Below, in pieces: positions 1 to 9,088 of a DNA stretch of 64,000 nucleotides. Position numbers and translations under genes: made by a program. The notes beneath the pieces are model-generated. The model worked only from the letters and a program-made list of their open reading frames with translations. It had not been told where the DNA came from and ran no database searches. Position 1 is the first letter of the stretch, and each line of letters starts with the position of its first letter. This DNA comes from Diplonema japonicum (taxonomy: Eukaryota > Euglenozoa > Diplonemea > Diplonemida > Diplonemidae): NCBI GenBank assembly GCA_964019335.1, contig OZ025680.1, positions 248,001 through 312,000 of the forward strand. The letters are read 5' to 3'.

Positions 1-1476
1 AGCCCCGGACCAGTACCCAGTAGAACAGAGGAAGGGATGTGGTGCGTGGAGAAAACACGAATAACGCCAAAATCGCCCGTGAATGATTTTTTTTTTCTTT
101 TCTTTCTTTTTTTTTTCTTTTTTTTTTTTTGAATAAATACCTTTGCATTCTATTTTTGCATTTTATTTTATTTTATTTTATTTTCTTTTTTGTTTTCTCA
201 TACTCTTCTTTTTTTTTTTCTTTTTTTTTCTGGGGATGTTGCAGCCCACACCCAAGTTACATAAAGGAAGCACCTACCAGTGATAGACTCCACAGGAAGT
301 GCGTGGTGTGAAAGAGATCAGGGCAGTGGACGGAACTATATAAGATATGAAGAAAACAACAGGAAGAAGAGAGCTTTGTGAAAGTTGTGAAAGTTGGGAG
401 AGTTAGATTCAACTGAAGTTAGAAGATAAACTGGCTGGCGTTGTGTACAAATGGCAGAGACGTAATGAGTGCCTTTGTGTTGCTTGGGAGAGAGAAACAA
501 AGAGATAGAAAAAAAAAGATTCTATTTTTCACCTCTTTCGGGTCAGAGATCCCGATTTTTTTTTTCTTTTTCTTTTTCTTTTTTTTCGCTACGGATCCGT
601 TAAATGAGCGCAAGTGCCCCTACCATGGGAAACGAAAACAAAAATTCCAATTGCAATCACAACATGACACAGTTACCTTATTTTGAAAAGACGCCACCAG
701 GCTGCTCCTATGGATCGCAGTGGTGGCTAACAAAGAAAAAGGTTTACTTAATCAAAATTGTAGTGCAAGCGATATGGTTGGTCAATTGTTCTTTGCAAGG
801 TGCGAACGCAACTGGTGCGCAACGTAAACACCTCACAAAAGCAACTGACCCACGAGAATGAAGTGGGGAAAAAAAAAAAAAATAGCTGTTTCATCGGAAG
901 AAAATAAAAGCATTTCTAGAATATCCGTGAAGAAGCATGGGAGGGGGGGGGTCATTAAACAAATCAGAAAAAGGTAAATCAAACTGGTCCAAGGGTGCAA
1001 CGAAACTGGCGCGCAAACCAAAAGCGACTGACCCACGAGAATAGGGGCGGGAAGTAGAAAATGGGAAGAAGAAAAAAGAAAAAAGAAGAATAAAGTGGTC
1101 CGCAGTTTCATCGGACGAGATAAGAGAATATAATCCATGAAAGGCAAAGGGGGATGATTTCCAGTAGTAGTAGTGATTTGGATATGTTGTGTTGAACTGA
1201 GAGGGAAAGAAAGGCAGCTGCGTGTGGCGTCCGGGATTTGTACGAATTCATGTTTGTCGAGACACCCCGTTATTTTGCACGAAAGCTCCAGAGAAGATCT
1301 TGCAGAAGGGTGCTCGGAAACAAAAAGAATTAATTTAAACAACAATAATTCACTATGATAGGAACGAAGTGGTTAGCAACGGCCCGAAAGAATAAACAAA
1401 AAGATTAAGAACATAAGAAAGAAGAACAAATAAAAATAGAATAATTTAAAACAAATATTTTTTCCCTTGTCCCCGC
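1..1476. other. Spacer without a supported gene
   Basis: Low-complexity spacer downstream of the subtilisin gene, with T-rich runs near 90-230 and 555-590. It holds an imperfect direct duplication of about 150 bp (about 800-945 and 993-1155), recognisable by the shared ACTGACCCACGAGAAT and GTTTCATCGGA segments. Positions 1-45 resemble 48281-48325, and 1284-1325 resemble about 49093-49135, so this is a diverged flank of the large duplication. The open frames here are low-complexity on both strands and I do not support any as a gene. Confidence 0.6.
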
Positions 1477-4400
1477 CTAAACAACGGTTGTACGCTCCTC
1501 TTTGACGGGTTCGCTATCCGAGAAGGCGGCCTTTGGCTTGCGCAGGAAGAAGTAGTAGACGAGGAAAGCAACGACAGCGACAACAACAAGAGAGCCGAAC
1601 ACGATGCCGACGATGGCGCCCGTCGAGAGCGAGTCGCCCCCGTCGCCCCCCTGCTGGTCCTCCTCCTTCGGAGTAGGAAGCGGTGCCCTCTCGTTGGTCA
1701 CGGTCACGTCCTGCAGCTCCCCGCCCAGCCGGCCCTCGATCATTGCCTTGTTCGCCTGCAGCCTGTCTCGCACCGCCCCATTGTCCATCTCAGAGGGGAC
1801 CCTCAGGTCTGCCCTCACCGTGATGCTCTCCGCCGATCCTTGCTGTGTTGTTATTGCTGCACGCCCTGTCGAAGAGGCTCCCTCCCCACAGGTCACGCAG
1901 TACCCGCTTGTCGCCCTTTCCAGACACACGTTGAAGCAGCTCGCCCTCCCCCCCAGCAACAGCTCCAGTGCGGGCATGAGGTCCCTGCTCCCCGCCACAG
2001 CCTTCCCCATGTCGCTCGAGGCGATGCGGAAGACTGCCTGCACCCCCCTCAGCCCGGTCTCGGGGGAGAGAGTCACCGGCTCCTGCGTGGGAGGGACGGG
2101 TTCAGGTTCCAACGTGGGTGCGGCGGTGACCGGGGGATCCCTGCAGAAGTGCCTTGCCGTGAAGCCCGCTCCCTCTGTTCCGAGGTCGGAGGTGAAGTGC
2201 AGGTACAGGTCCCCGGTGCTGGCAAGAACAGTCGTCTCGTTCCCCGTCACCTCCCCCAGCCACGCCCCCTCCCGCCCGTAGACCCCCACCTTGTCGAAAC
2301 CGGGCTCCAACGAGGCCTCCAACGTCACCCTCGACTCGTGTCCAGCAGGGCACCCAAACCTCCAGCAGCGGCTCTTCAAAGGAAGGTAATCCTCCCTCTC
2401 CGCCTCATCTCCCGAATCAGCAGCAGCAGCAGCAGCAGCAGGGTACTGTACAGTGCGGGAGTAGCTCTCAAAAGAGTGGTCACAGTTCCTGTCGTTCTTC
2501 CCCCACGCGATCGGGTTGCTCGGAACACTCAGCTCGACGCTCCTCTCCGGTACCTCCTCCCCACACAGCCAGCGCAGCTCGAACTTGCTGTCCACCGTCT
2601 CGTCAAAGGCCGCCTTCACCACAATGTCGCCCGTGTAGCCAACATGCACCGTCCCCGTCCCTGTGAACCTGTCCAGCGGGGTCCTTCCGTCAGCCTTGTA
2701 CACCTCCACGTAGTCGTACCCAGCCTCAAGCTCCAGGTTCATCGTCAGCACCTTCACAGGCTTCTCGCAGGTCAGCCGGACACACTTCTCCCTCTGCAAG
2801 GTCAAGGATCCGGTGTCGCTGCCGTAGGTGCTGTAGGCAGAGCAGTGCTCCTTCACCGGGATCAAGGACGAGTAGTCGCACGTCCAGGAGAACGACGCGG
2901 CCGACCCCAGGGGGAGCGCGGCCTCCAGCGACACCGCCGCCGTTTTCGTCATCCTCACCGTGGGGTTTGCCGGACCGAGAGGCAACCCATCGCCGTCGCT
3001 GTTGCTGTTGCTCTTGACAGAGAGGGCCGCCCCAGAAACGTGTGTAAGGGTCAAAGGCACGCTGTAGTCGCAAGTGAGGTCCCAGCAGTGCACAGGGCTG
3101 TCCCTCTCCACCTCCACAAGCCCAGGTACCCTGCTTTGAGGAGCGCATTTATAGTTCCAGCTCACCTGTGCCCAGCCACCCCCACTCTTCGTCATCAGCA
3201 CCGCGTTCCTCGTCACCTCCATGATCTGGTACTGGTAGCCGTTCCCTCCCACGATCCTGTAATTCTCCACCTCGTCCCCTGTGTCCACCTCGAAGCGCCC
3301 GTCGCCTTCTCTCAGGTCGTACGCCACATTGATGTACAGTCGCTCCGGCGGATTCAGCGTGATGTACCAGCAGGTTGTCGTCTCGTCCGTCTCGTTCGTG
3401 CTGAAGCTTCCGGACCACCCGGAGAGGCGTTGGCAGTCTCCCGTGGGTGGCGACAGGGTTCTCGGAGCATCCGTCTCGGGAACCCCGCACGTCCAGTCCA
3501 AGGAGAAGGCCTCCCCGAGCCCGTAGGTCCCGATGTTTCGGATGTTCGAGGTCACCACCACGTCCCCCGTCAGGCTCACCACAATGCTGCGCACAAGGTT
3601 CGCCGCGTATCTGTTGCTGTCCACCACCTGCACGTAGTTCCCCTGAGTCCCCTGGGTCCCCCCCAGAGTGAGGTTCAGCGTCACCGTCTGGTCGCATCGG
3701 ATCGTCCAGCACTCCTTCCCAGTCTCCTCCACGTCTTGGCGGGGATAGGTGAGCACAGCGGCCGTCAGGTCCTGGCACTTGCACGACCAGTTCAGCGTCA
3801 TTGCCTTCCGCGTCCTCCCCAACACCGCAGAGTTCACGTTCGTCGCGACAACCCTGGTCCTGCAGTCAGCCGTCGCAAGAGGGTTCTCCTCCGTGTCGAG
3901 GAGCGGGGTGGAGTAGCCGCACGTCGTTGTGAAACCCCTGAACACAATCTTCTGCGAGGGGAGGGGACACCGGAAGTGCCAGCAGTCCACACCCATCGCA
4001 TCCTCCCCGTTGATCCGGAACCTGTCGTTCTTTTCGTCGTTGTCGTTGTTGTAGTCGACCGTGGTGCAAGACCCCCACCGCCCGCAGCCCCAGCTCAGGG
4101 TCGCGCTCCCGTGGACCACCACCTGCGTTCGGTGTGCGAGGTGCCTGCTCATGAAGGTGTCTTGCCCCCGTACAACCGTCCCCGTCTCCAGGTCCAACAA
4201 GGTCACAGAGCCCACGAGGTTCGCCGCAGAGAAGAGGGACTCCCCGTCGCACCCCACCCGGAAGCAGTCGCCGTTCACCACCGAGGTCGGTGTCCTCGCA
4301 GGGAGCTCCGGACACGGGTCTGCGGGAAGGCAGTTGAACTCCAATTCGAAGGTGCTGAAGGGGCGTGTCTCGTAGACCACCACAACCTCCAGGTTCCCGT

Positions 4401-6606
4401 TCGTGCTGACCCTGTCGGAGGAGCCTTCCCCGAACCCCACCCTCTGCAGCAGCATCTGCTGAGCCCCGTCCCTGATCTCGATGCTCTCGTTGTAGGCGAT
4501 GTGCCACTTCGCGTTCACGACCTCAGACCTCCCCCCGCCCCCGCACTCCAGCAGGTACTTCACAGTCGACCCCGCCGTCGCCTTCCTCGTCACCAGCGCT
4601 GTAGAGCTGACCGTCACTGCACGCCCCTCTTCGAACCCGGGGGGGGTAAAGGGAGCAGGTTCCGGGAGGGGGTTGTTTTTGCACGTCCAGCTGAAGCGGA
4701 ACCCACTCCCCTTCGGGTGGAACCCGGACCTGAAGCGGACCCTCAAGGATCTTCCGAAGGAGCGTGGAGGGGGAGCTGCCTGCCCACTCAGGTGCGTCGC
4801 GACCACCCACTCGCCGTCATCCTTCTCCTCTTCCAGGGTCAGCAGGTCGGTGTTGTCCTCGCTCGTCACGTCCAGGTACTGCCACCTCACCTCCATGTGC
4901 TGCGTGCTGCAGCTCAGTGTCCAGCACTCGTCTGCGAACGCGGGGTAGCGCCCATTGTCCACCGGGTAGCTCAGCACACCACCACCACCACCACCACCAC
5001 CACCACCACCACCTTCTTCTTCGGAAGAGGGAGCCACCGCCGTGCACCTTGGCCTCATCATCGGTGTCTTGCACTCCCAAGAGAACTCGAACTGAGCACC
5101 AACACTCCTCGTTTGAGAGGACACAATCATCGCAGCACCACCGGGGACGACCAAAGGGTGTCCGGGGGAGGTGTCCCCCTCCCACACCTCCTGCTCCGGT
5201 TGGTAGAAGTTGTCCAGACTGTGCAGGTTTGCGAGGTTCATCCCGTCGCTCGGCTCGACAGAACCCATCGTGACGTGGAGCTCCTCCCCGACCGTTGGGC
5301 AGAGCATCACCCAGCACTTCGACTCGAATCGAGTGGTCTTGTAGGACACGGTACCTGTTGTCGAGGTGCTAGGGACGACGCTGCCCCCACAGATGCCCGT
5401 CCCCAGGAACTGAGCCCCGTCTCCCGGGGTCGTCGACTGGCTCTCGTCGCACCGCATGAACAGCGCCTTGTTCGGGGTTGCCTTCACCAGCACTCCCTCC
5501 AGAGCCGACTCCCGCAGCCACACCTTCACGTCCAACGGGGATGCTGCAGGGTTCCCGCTCAAGAAGGCGGCCGCCGCCCCTGCCGCGTAGCCGGCCGCCG
5601 CAGAAGACCCAGACTTCGTCACCCCGCCGTCCAGATCGTCTGCAGAGGCCCCCAGAACCCCCTCACCAGGCGCGAAGAGGTCAGCGTACAGCACAGAGCC
5701 GGTGGTCTCCCCTTCCTTGTTGTGGGCCCCGACAGTGATCACCTCGTCCACCCTTTTGGAGAGAGTGTTCCCCCTGTTGTTCCCGGAAGAGGTCACCACC
5801 GATATCCCGAGCTCAATGAGGGCGCGAACCGCCATGCGCACCGTCTCAGAATCACTGGGGTCGAAGGCCATCACCACGAGGGAGGGGGGCTGTCTCATCA
5901 TCTTGCTGGTGACAGCAACCTGCGTCAGCGCCTCCACCACCCTGCTGCGCAACACGGTCCCAGAGGAGGAAACCACCTTCGTCGACATCACAGTGGCCCG
6001 CCTCGCCACGCCGTAGGTGCTTCCCGCGACAAGGCTCGCGACGTAGGTCCCGTGGCCGTTGTCGTCTCTCTGCAGCTCATCGCTCACCACCCCTTTGTAG
6101 TCCAACCCGTTGTAGCAGCGCCCCTTCAGCTCCCTGTGCCCGCACTCCACTCCAGTGTCGAGGACGAACACATAGACCCCTTCTCCCCACTCAGAGTTGT
6201 GCTTGAAGGATTGTTGGCTTCTGGTGCTGGTGCTGGTGCTGCTGCTGCTGCTTGCCTCCCAGTCCTGCCTGTGTGTGAGCCTGCTGAGACCCCAGAGCCC
6301 TTCCGCCCCAGCAGCCTCCTCGACACAGCCCCCAGGCATCGCGTGCAGCACGTCTTCGTGGACAACATCACGCTCCACAGCCACCCTCCCCTCGAGGAAC
6401 TGTTCAAGCTGCTCCACCTCCCTCTCGCTCACCCCTTTGCAATGCACCGCACTGAAACCCCCGAACTTGAAGGCCGCGCTGCTGGTCCCACACACACGGC
6501 GCACCTCCCGCACGTCCGCCTCCGTGCTGTTCCTGTGCATGGTAACGAGGTATCCCGCGTCGCTCAGCACCCCTGCGCACAGCAAGGGGAGAAGCAAGGC
6601 TCCCAT
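1477..6606 (-). CDS. Membrane-anchored subtilisin-like (S8) protease with CUB-like repeats, copy 1
   Basis: Predicted 1709-residue secreted or cell-surface serine protease. I start at 6606 (MGALLLPLLC, a signal peptide); the longer open frame upstream only translates a (CA)n repeat and poly-A tract. The S8 domain (about residues 140-370) is proteinase K-like: Asp150 in VLDTGV, His185 in NGHGT, oxyanion Asn276 in SSGNN, and Ser335 in SGSSAAAGYAAG, where GTSMA is replaced by GSSAA. It is followed by a long series of beta-rich modules that open with CW..xC and close with xWxC. Two near the C-terminus read as CUB domains (YDYVEVYKADG type). A Pro/Thr stalk, a single membrane helix at about 1664-1688 and a 20-residue tail follow. 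The A-tract on the sense strand ending in AAAG lies 12 nt before the ATG and may be a splice acceptor. Copy 2 (49217-54352) differs mainly in the last ten residues. Family assignment is firm; substrate unknown. Confidence 0.9.
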   Translation of the reverse strand: MGALLLPLLCAGVLSDAGYLVTMHRNSTEADVREVRRVCGTSSAAFKFGGFSAVHCKGVSEREVEQLEQFLEGRVAVERDVVHEDVLHAMPGGCVEEAAGAEGLWGLSRLTHRQDWEASSSSSTSTSTRSQQSFKHNSEWGEGVYVFVLDTGVECGHRELKGRCYNGLDYKGVVSDELQRDDNGHGTYVASLVAGSTYGVARRATVMSTKVVSSSGTVLRSRVVEALTQVAVTSKMMRQPPSLVVMAFDPSDSETVRMAVRALIELGISVVTSSGNNRGNTLSKRVDEVITVGAHNKEGETTGSVLYADLFAPGEGVLGASADDLDGGVTKSGSSAAAGYAAGAAAAFLSGNPAASPLDVKVWLRESALEGVLVKATPNKALFMRCDESQSTTPGDGAQFLGTGICGGSVVPSTSTTGTVSYKTTRFESKCWVMLCPTVGEELHVTMGSVEPSDGMNLANLHSLDNFYQPEQEVWEGDTSPGHPLVVPGGAAMIVSSQTRSVGAQFEFSWECKTPMMRPRCTAVAPSSEEEGGGGGGGGGGGGVLSYPVDNGRYPAFADECWTLSCSTQHMEVRWQYLDVTSEDNTDLLTLEEEKDDGEWVVATHLSGQAAPPPRSFGRSLRVRFRSGFHPKGSGFRFSWTCKNNPLPEPAPFTPPGFEEGRAVTVSSTALVTRKATAGSTVKYLLECGGGGRSEVVNAKWHIAYNESIEIRDGAQQMLLQRVGFGEGSSDRVSTNGNLEVVVVYETRPFSTFELEFNCLPADPCPELPARTPTSVVNGDCFRVGCDGESLFSAANLVGSVTLLDLETGTVVRGQDTFMSRHLAHRTQVVVHGSATLSWGCGRWGSCTTVDYNNDNDEKNDRFRINGEDAMGVDCWHFRCPLPSQKIVFRGFTTTCGYSTPLLDTEENPLATADCRTRVVATNVNSAVLGRTRKAMTLNWSCKCQDLTAAVLTYPRQDVEETGKECWTIRCDQTVTLNLTLGGTQGTQGNYVQVVDSNRYAANLVRSIVVSLTGDVVVTSNIRNIGTYGLGEAFSLDWTCGVPETDAPRTLSPPTGDCQRLSGWSGSFSTNETDETTTCWYITLNPPERLYINVAYDLREGDGRFEVDTGDEVENYRIVGGNGYQYQIMEVTRNAVLMTKSGGGWAQVSWNYKCAPQSRVPGLVEVERDSPVHCWDLTCDYSVPLTLTHVSGAALSVKSNSNSDGDGLPLGPANPTVRMTKTAAVSLEAALPLGSAASFSWTCDYSSLIPVKEHCSAYSTYGSDTGSLTLQREKCVRLTCEKPVKVLTMNLELEAGYDYVEVYKADGRTPLDRFTGTGTVHVGYTGDIVVKAAFDETVDSKFELRWLCGEEVPERSVELSVPSNPIAWGKNDRNCDHSFESYSRTVQYPAAAAAAADSGDEAEREDYLPLKSRCWRFGCPAGHESRVTLEASLEPGFDKVGVYGREGAWLGEVTGNETTVLASTGDLYLHFTSDLGTEGAGFTARHFCRDPPVTAAPTLEPEPVPPTQEPVTLSPETGLRGVQAVFRIASSDMGKAVAGSRDLMPALELLLGGRASCFNVCLERATSGYCVTCGEGASSTGRAAITTQQGSAESITVRADLRVPSEMDNGAVRDRLQANKAMIEGRLGGELQDVTVTNERAPLPTPKEEDQQGGDGGDSLSTGAIVGIVFGSLVVVAVVAFLVYYFFLRKPKAAFSDSEPVKEERTTVV
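4976..5011. repeat. CCA trinucleotide run (poly-Gly in the subtilisin)
   Basis: (CCA)n on the + strand, encoding about 12 consecutive glycines between two modules of the subtilisin gene. The same run is present in copy 2 near 52722-52757. Probably a flexible linker grown by slippage. Confidence 0.8.
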
Positions 6607-6862
6607 TGTTCTTGGTTTCTTTTTTTTTTTTTTTTTTTTAACGAGTAAACTGTTGAAAAGGTAAAAAAGCAATGTGAAGAGAGTGCCAAGGAGAGAATAG
6701 CAGAAAGAAAAGAGAGAAAGAGAGGGAGAAGCAGCGATCGCTTTTAAGTTCTTAGAAAAACAAAACAAAAGAAAAATGGGTAGATATCTTCTCGAAATTA
6801 TCGACGAAGAAAATTTAAAAAAAGAAAAAGGAAATGGGTGTTTGAAGTAGTCACCCCTTTCC

Positions 6863-6918
<56 letters not shown>

Positions 6919-7066
6919 CCTTCATGGATCAGTACCCTCGAAAGAGCCACATGAAGGGGTGTTTTTTTGGGAGAAGGGACAACTCTGGCAGAAAACAAAC
7001 AAAATAGAGAGAGGGAAAAGCATAAGAAACACAAACACAACTTCTTTCAATCAGCAGTAGTGAAGA

Positions 7067-7097
<31 letters not shown>

Positions 7098-7249
7098 TCC
7101 TTTTCCACCGTGTTCGACAAAGAGAAGAAAAGAATTCCCTGCGATGGGCGAGTGTGTTAGCAACAACGCCCATCCAAAGAAAAAGAAAGGAGGGGAATAT
7201 ATAGGAGAAGACTGGGGTCCCTGATCCGGGAACCCCTCATCCTTTTCTC

Positions 7250-7285
<36 letters not shown>

Positions 7286-7543
7286 AAAAACACCATTCCC
7301 CTTGCTGCTGCTGCTGGGGTGGTGGGAATAAAAAGAAAGAAGAATTGAAGAATTTAAAAAAAAAAAAGAGAGACATTTAAGGGTACCTGCGGTGTGTGGC
7401 AGGACGCCTAAAAAAAAAAAAAAAAAAAAAACCGTCCTTTTTGAGACACATAGGACGGATAGGTGTTTGCTGCTCCGTGGTAAAAAAAATAGAGAGAGGG
7501 GGGTCTCTTTTGCTTTCTCTTCTCTTTTTTTTTCCCCACTCTA
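6607..7543. other. Spacer with (CA)n and T-runs
   Basis: 5' flank of the subtilisin gene and 3' flank of the Cys-rich gene. It contains (CA)n at about 6867-6914, T-runs near 7071-7098 and 7251-7283, and the CCTGC/GCAGG hairpin motif at about 7380-7415 that recurs at 55132 and, diverged, at 49150. No gene seen. Confidence 0.6.
6867..6914. repeat. (CA)n microsatellite
   Basis: About 48 bp of perfect CA dinucleotides upstream of the subtilisin start. The duplicate at 54611-54660 is slightly different in length, one of the few differences between the two blocks. It creates a false Cys-Val N-terminal extension in the open frame. Confidence 0.9.
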
Positions 7544-8182
7544 TCACTCTCTTGTCTCCCTCCTCACAATTCTCATGGGAAGCTCTGCGGTGGTTGCGAA
7601 GATGATCCTCCCGCAGAGGGCGAGGCAGTCCCTCCCGTTGCACTGCTGGTGGCAGCCATCGTGCGCGACGTCGAAGCACTCCTCGTCTGCCCCGCAGGTG
7701 GTGGGGTGGATCCCACCGCAGGCCTGCCCAGTTGTCTTCGCGCACACCCCGAGGCAGTCCGCTCCCCCGCAGTCCGGGCTGCACTCCTTCCTGTACATGC
7801 AGGTCTCCCCAGTCCCGCACTGCAGCCCTGCAACCCCCCCGCACTCCTTCTCCACCTTCACCTCGAAGCACTTCCCCAGGCAGTCCCTCCCGTTGCACCC
7901 TGCGTTGCACCCGTCAGCCACAGTGTCCACACACATCTCCTCTCCCTTGCACTTCAGCCCAGCGATCCCCCCGCACTCCCCGTACTTCCTCTTCGCACAG
8001 ATCCCTCCGCAGTCCGCTCCCCCGCACTCCTTCACACACCCCGTGTTCCGAGGGTCCGGGATGCACTCCAACCCAGAGGGGCAGCCAAGGCCCGCGATCC
8101 CCCCGCACTGCATCGGTTCCGCCGCTCCAACCACTGCCACCACAGCCATCATCACAGACAACAAAGCAAGAGGAGAGCTCAT
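7544..8182 (-). CDS. Small secreted Cys-rich four-repeat protein, copy 1
   Basis: Predicted 212-residue secreted protein. Signal peptide at residues 1-21 (MSSPLALLSV, ending near GAAEP). Then four repeats of about 42 residues with the pattern CGGIAGLxC..G..C......GC...C.G.DC.G.C, the last starting CGGIHPTTC. The same CGGIAG...GGADC signature is seen in extracellular proteins of bacteria and fungi, but I know no established function. A short basic tail (residues 190-212) ends at a TGA stop, showing that TGA is used as an ordinary stop here. It sits between the GILT gene and the subtilisin and is carried in both copies of the duplicated block (copy 2 at 55291-55929, the same protein). Real gene: high confidence; function unknown. 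Confidence 0.8.
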   Translation of the reverse strand: MSSPLALLSVMMAVVAVVGAAEPMQCGGIAGLGCPSGLECIPDPRNTGCVKECGGADCGGICAKRKYGECGGIAGLKCKGEEMCVDTVADGCNAGCNGRDCLGKCFEVKVEKECGGVAGLQCGTGETCMYRKECSPDCGGADCLGVCAKTTGQACGGIHPTTCGADEECFDVAHDGCHQQCNGRDCLALCGRIIFATTAELPMRIVRRETRE

Positions 8183-9088
8183 TTTTCGAGGGAGGGTTTT
8201 TCTTTTTTTTGTTGAGAATACGGTAAAAAGTAACCTTTTTGATTTTTTTGGTTAATAGTTGTTGTGTTGTCTTGAGGACAGGGAACTAAAAATAAAAAAG
8301 AATAGAAGGTAACTTCTGTGTGGCCAAGAAGAAGGAGAAGAGATGGAGGAGGAGAAGGCAGGACAGGAGGAAGAAGAATAAGATACAACCGTAAAACAGC
8401 ACACAAAGTATTCTATTTCTTTTTATATTTTTCTTCCCTTTTAAATACTAAAGGATCAACTGCAAATGGACCGTTCCCACTGAAGAAGTCACTGTGCTTC
8501 CTAATGTGGGGGTGTAGAGTCCCCAGTGTCACACCCCTTTTTACTCTGCTACATGTTTTACGGTTCTTTCCGGCTTTCCCCCCTGTCCCTGCCGACTTGC
8601 AACACCTGCACCATTCCATTATATTACTAGCCCAACACAGCAAGCACACGGGTGCTCGAAAAGAGAAAAAAAAGAATATTTTTTGAAAACAAGAGCATAG
8701 TAGCACTCTATTTTTTTCCCCCCTCTTTTTTTTTTTCTTTCTTCCCACTTTATTCTTTTCTCGGCCCCTCAAACGAGAGAAAACATGCCACACGTCCCAC
8801 GAGCAGGGGGAGGGGTGCTATAGCACGGTGGCTATGATGCACTCCTCCCCAACATGTGGTACACAACAGGACCAAAAGAGAAAAAGAAAAAGAGAAAAAG
8901 AGGAAAAAAAAAAAAAAAAAAAAAGAAGAAGAGAGAAAAAAATAAGTGAGCACATGTAAGGAGGAAGGAAAATGAAACCAGCGAGGCAACAAGAGGAGGT
9001 CCGCTTGTTGGCCCCACCTGAGTCAAGAAAACAATCAGATCGCGAAAACTAAAACACCGCTAAAAACTTTTCAGTCCTCACTCCTCCT
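8183..9088. other. Spacer: 3' flank of GILT copy 1
   Basis: Downstream of the GILT stop on the minus strand, so this is where a SECIS element should lie if the TGA in GILT is selenocysteine. I found no stem with the canonical TGA/GA quartet and apical AA by eye. A strong hairpin is present at 8807-8850 and a weaker CAACAAG/CTTGTTG one near 8980-9010. T/A-runs at 8730 and 8909-8925. No gene seen. Confidence 0.5.
8807..8850. other. Inverted repeat / hairpin in GILT 3' flank
   Basis: A 12-bp arm GGGGAGGGGTGC (8807-8818) pairs with GCACTCCTCCCC (8839-8850) with a single mismatch, and the inner arms GCTAT/ATAGC extend the stem. It lies about 240 nt beyond the GILT stop. It lacks the TGA/GA quartet of a SECIS element. 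It is duplicated in copy 2 near 56554-56597. Confidence 0.6.

Noticed and set aside
604-861. Plus-strand frame of 85 codons near the left end
   Set aside because: No homology or composition signal and opposite to all genes; overlaps a duplicated spacer segment.
833-1345. Minus-strand frame of 170 codons
   Set aside because: Low-complexity Phe/Leu/Ser translation of a duplicated spacer; no conserved feature.
1840-6648. Very long plus-strand open frame opposite the subtilisin gene (and its twin at 49583-54394)
   Set aside because: It is an antisense shadow produced by GC-rich codon bias; it has no domain, signal or conserved pattern of its own.
8807-8850. Hairpin in the GILT 3' flank as a SECIS element
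   Set aside because: Strong stem, but no TGA/GA non-Watson-Crick quartet at its base and no unpaired AA in the apical loop in transcript sense.
8970-9088. TGATTGTT...AACAAGCGGA pairing just after the GILT stop as a SECIS element
   Set aside because: The helix is only about five pairs, the GA is not next to it and the loop lacks AA.
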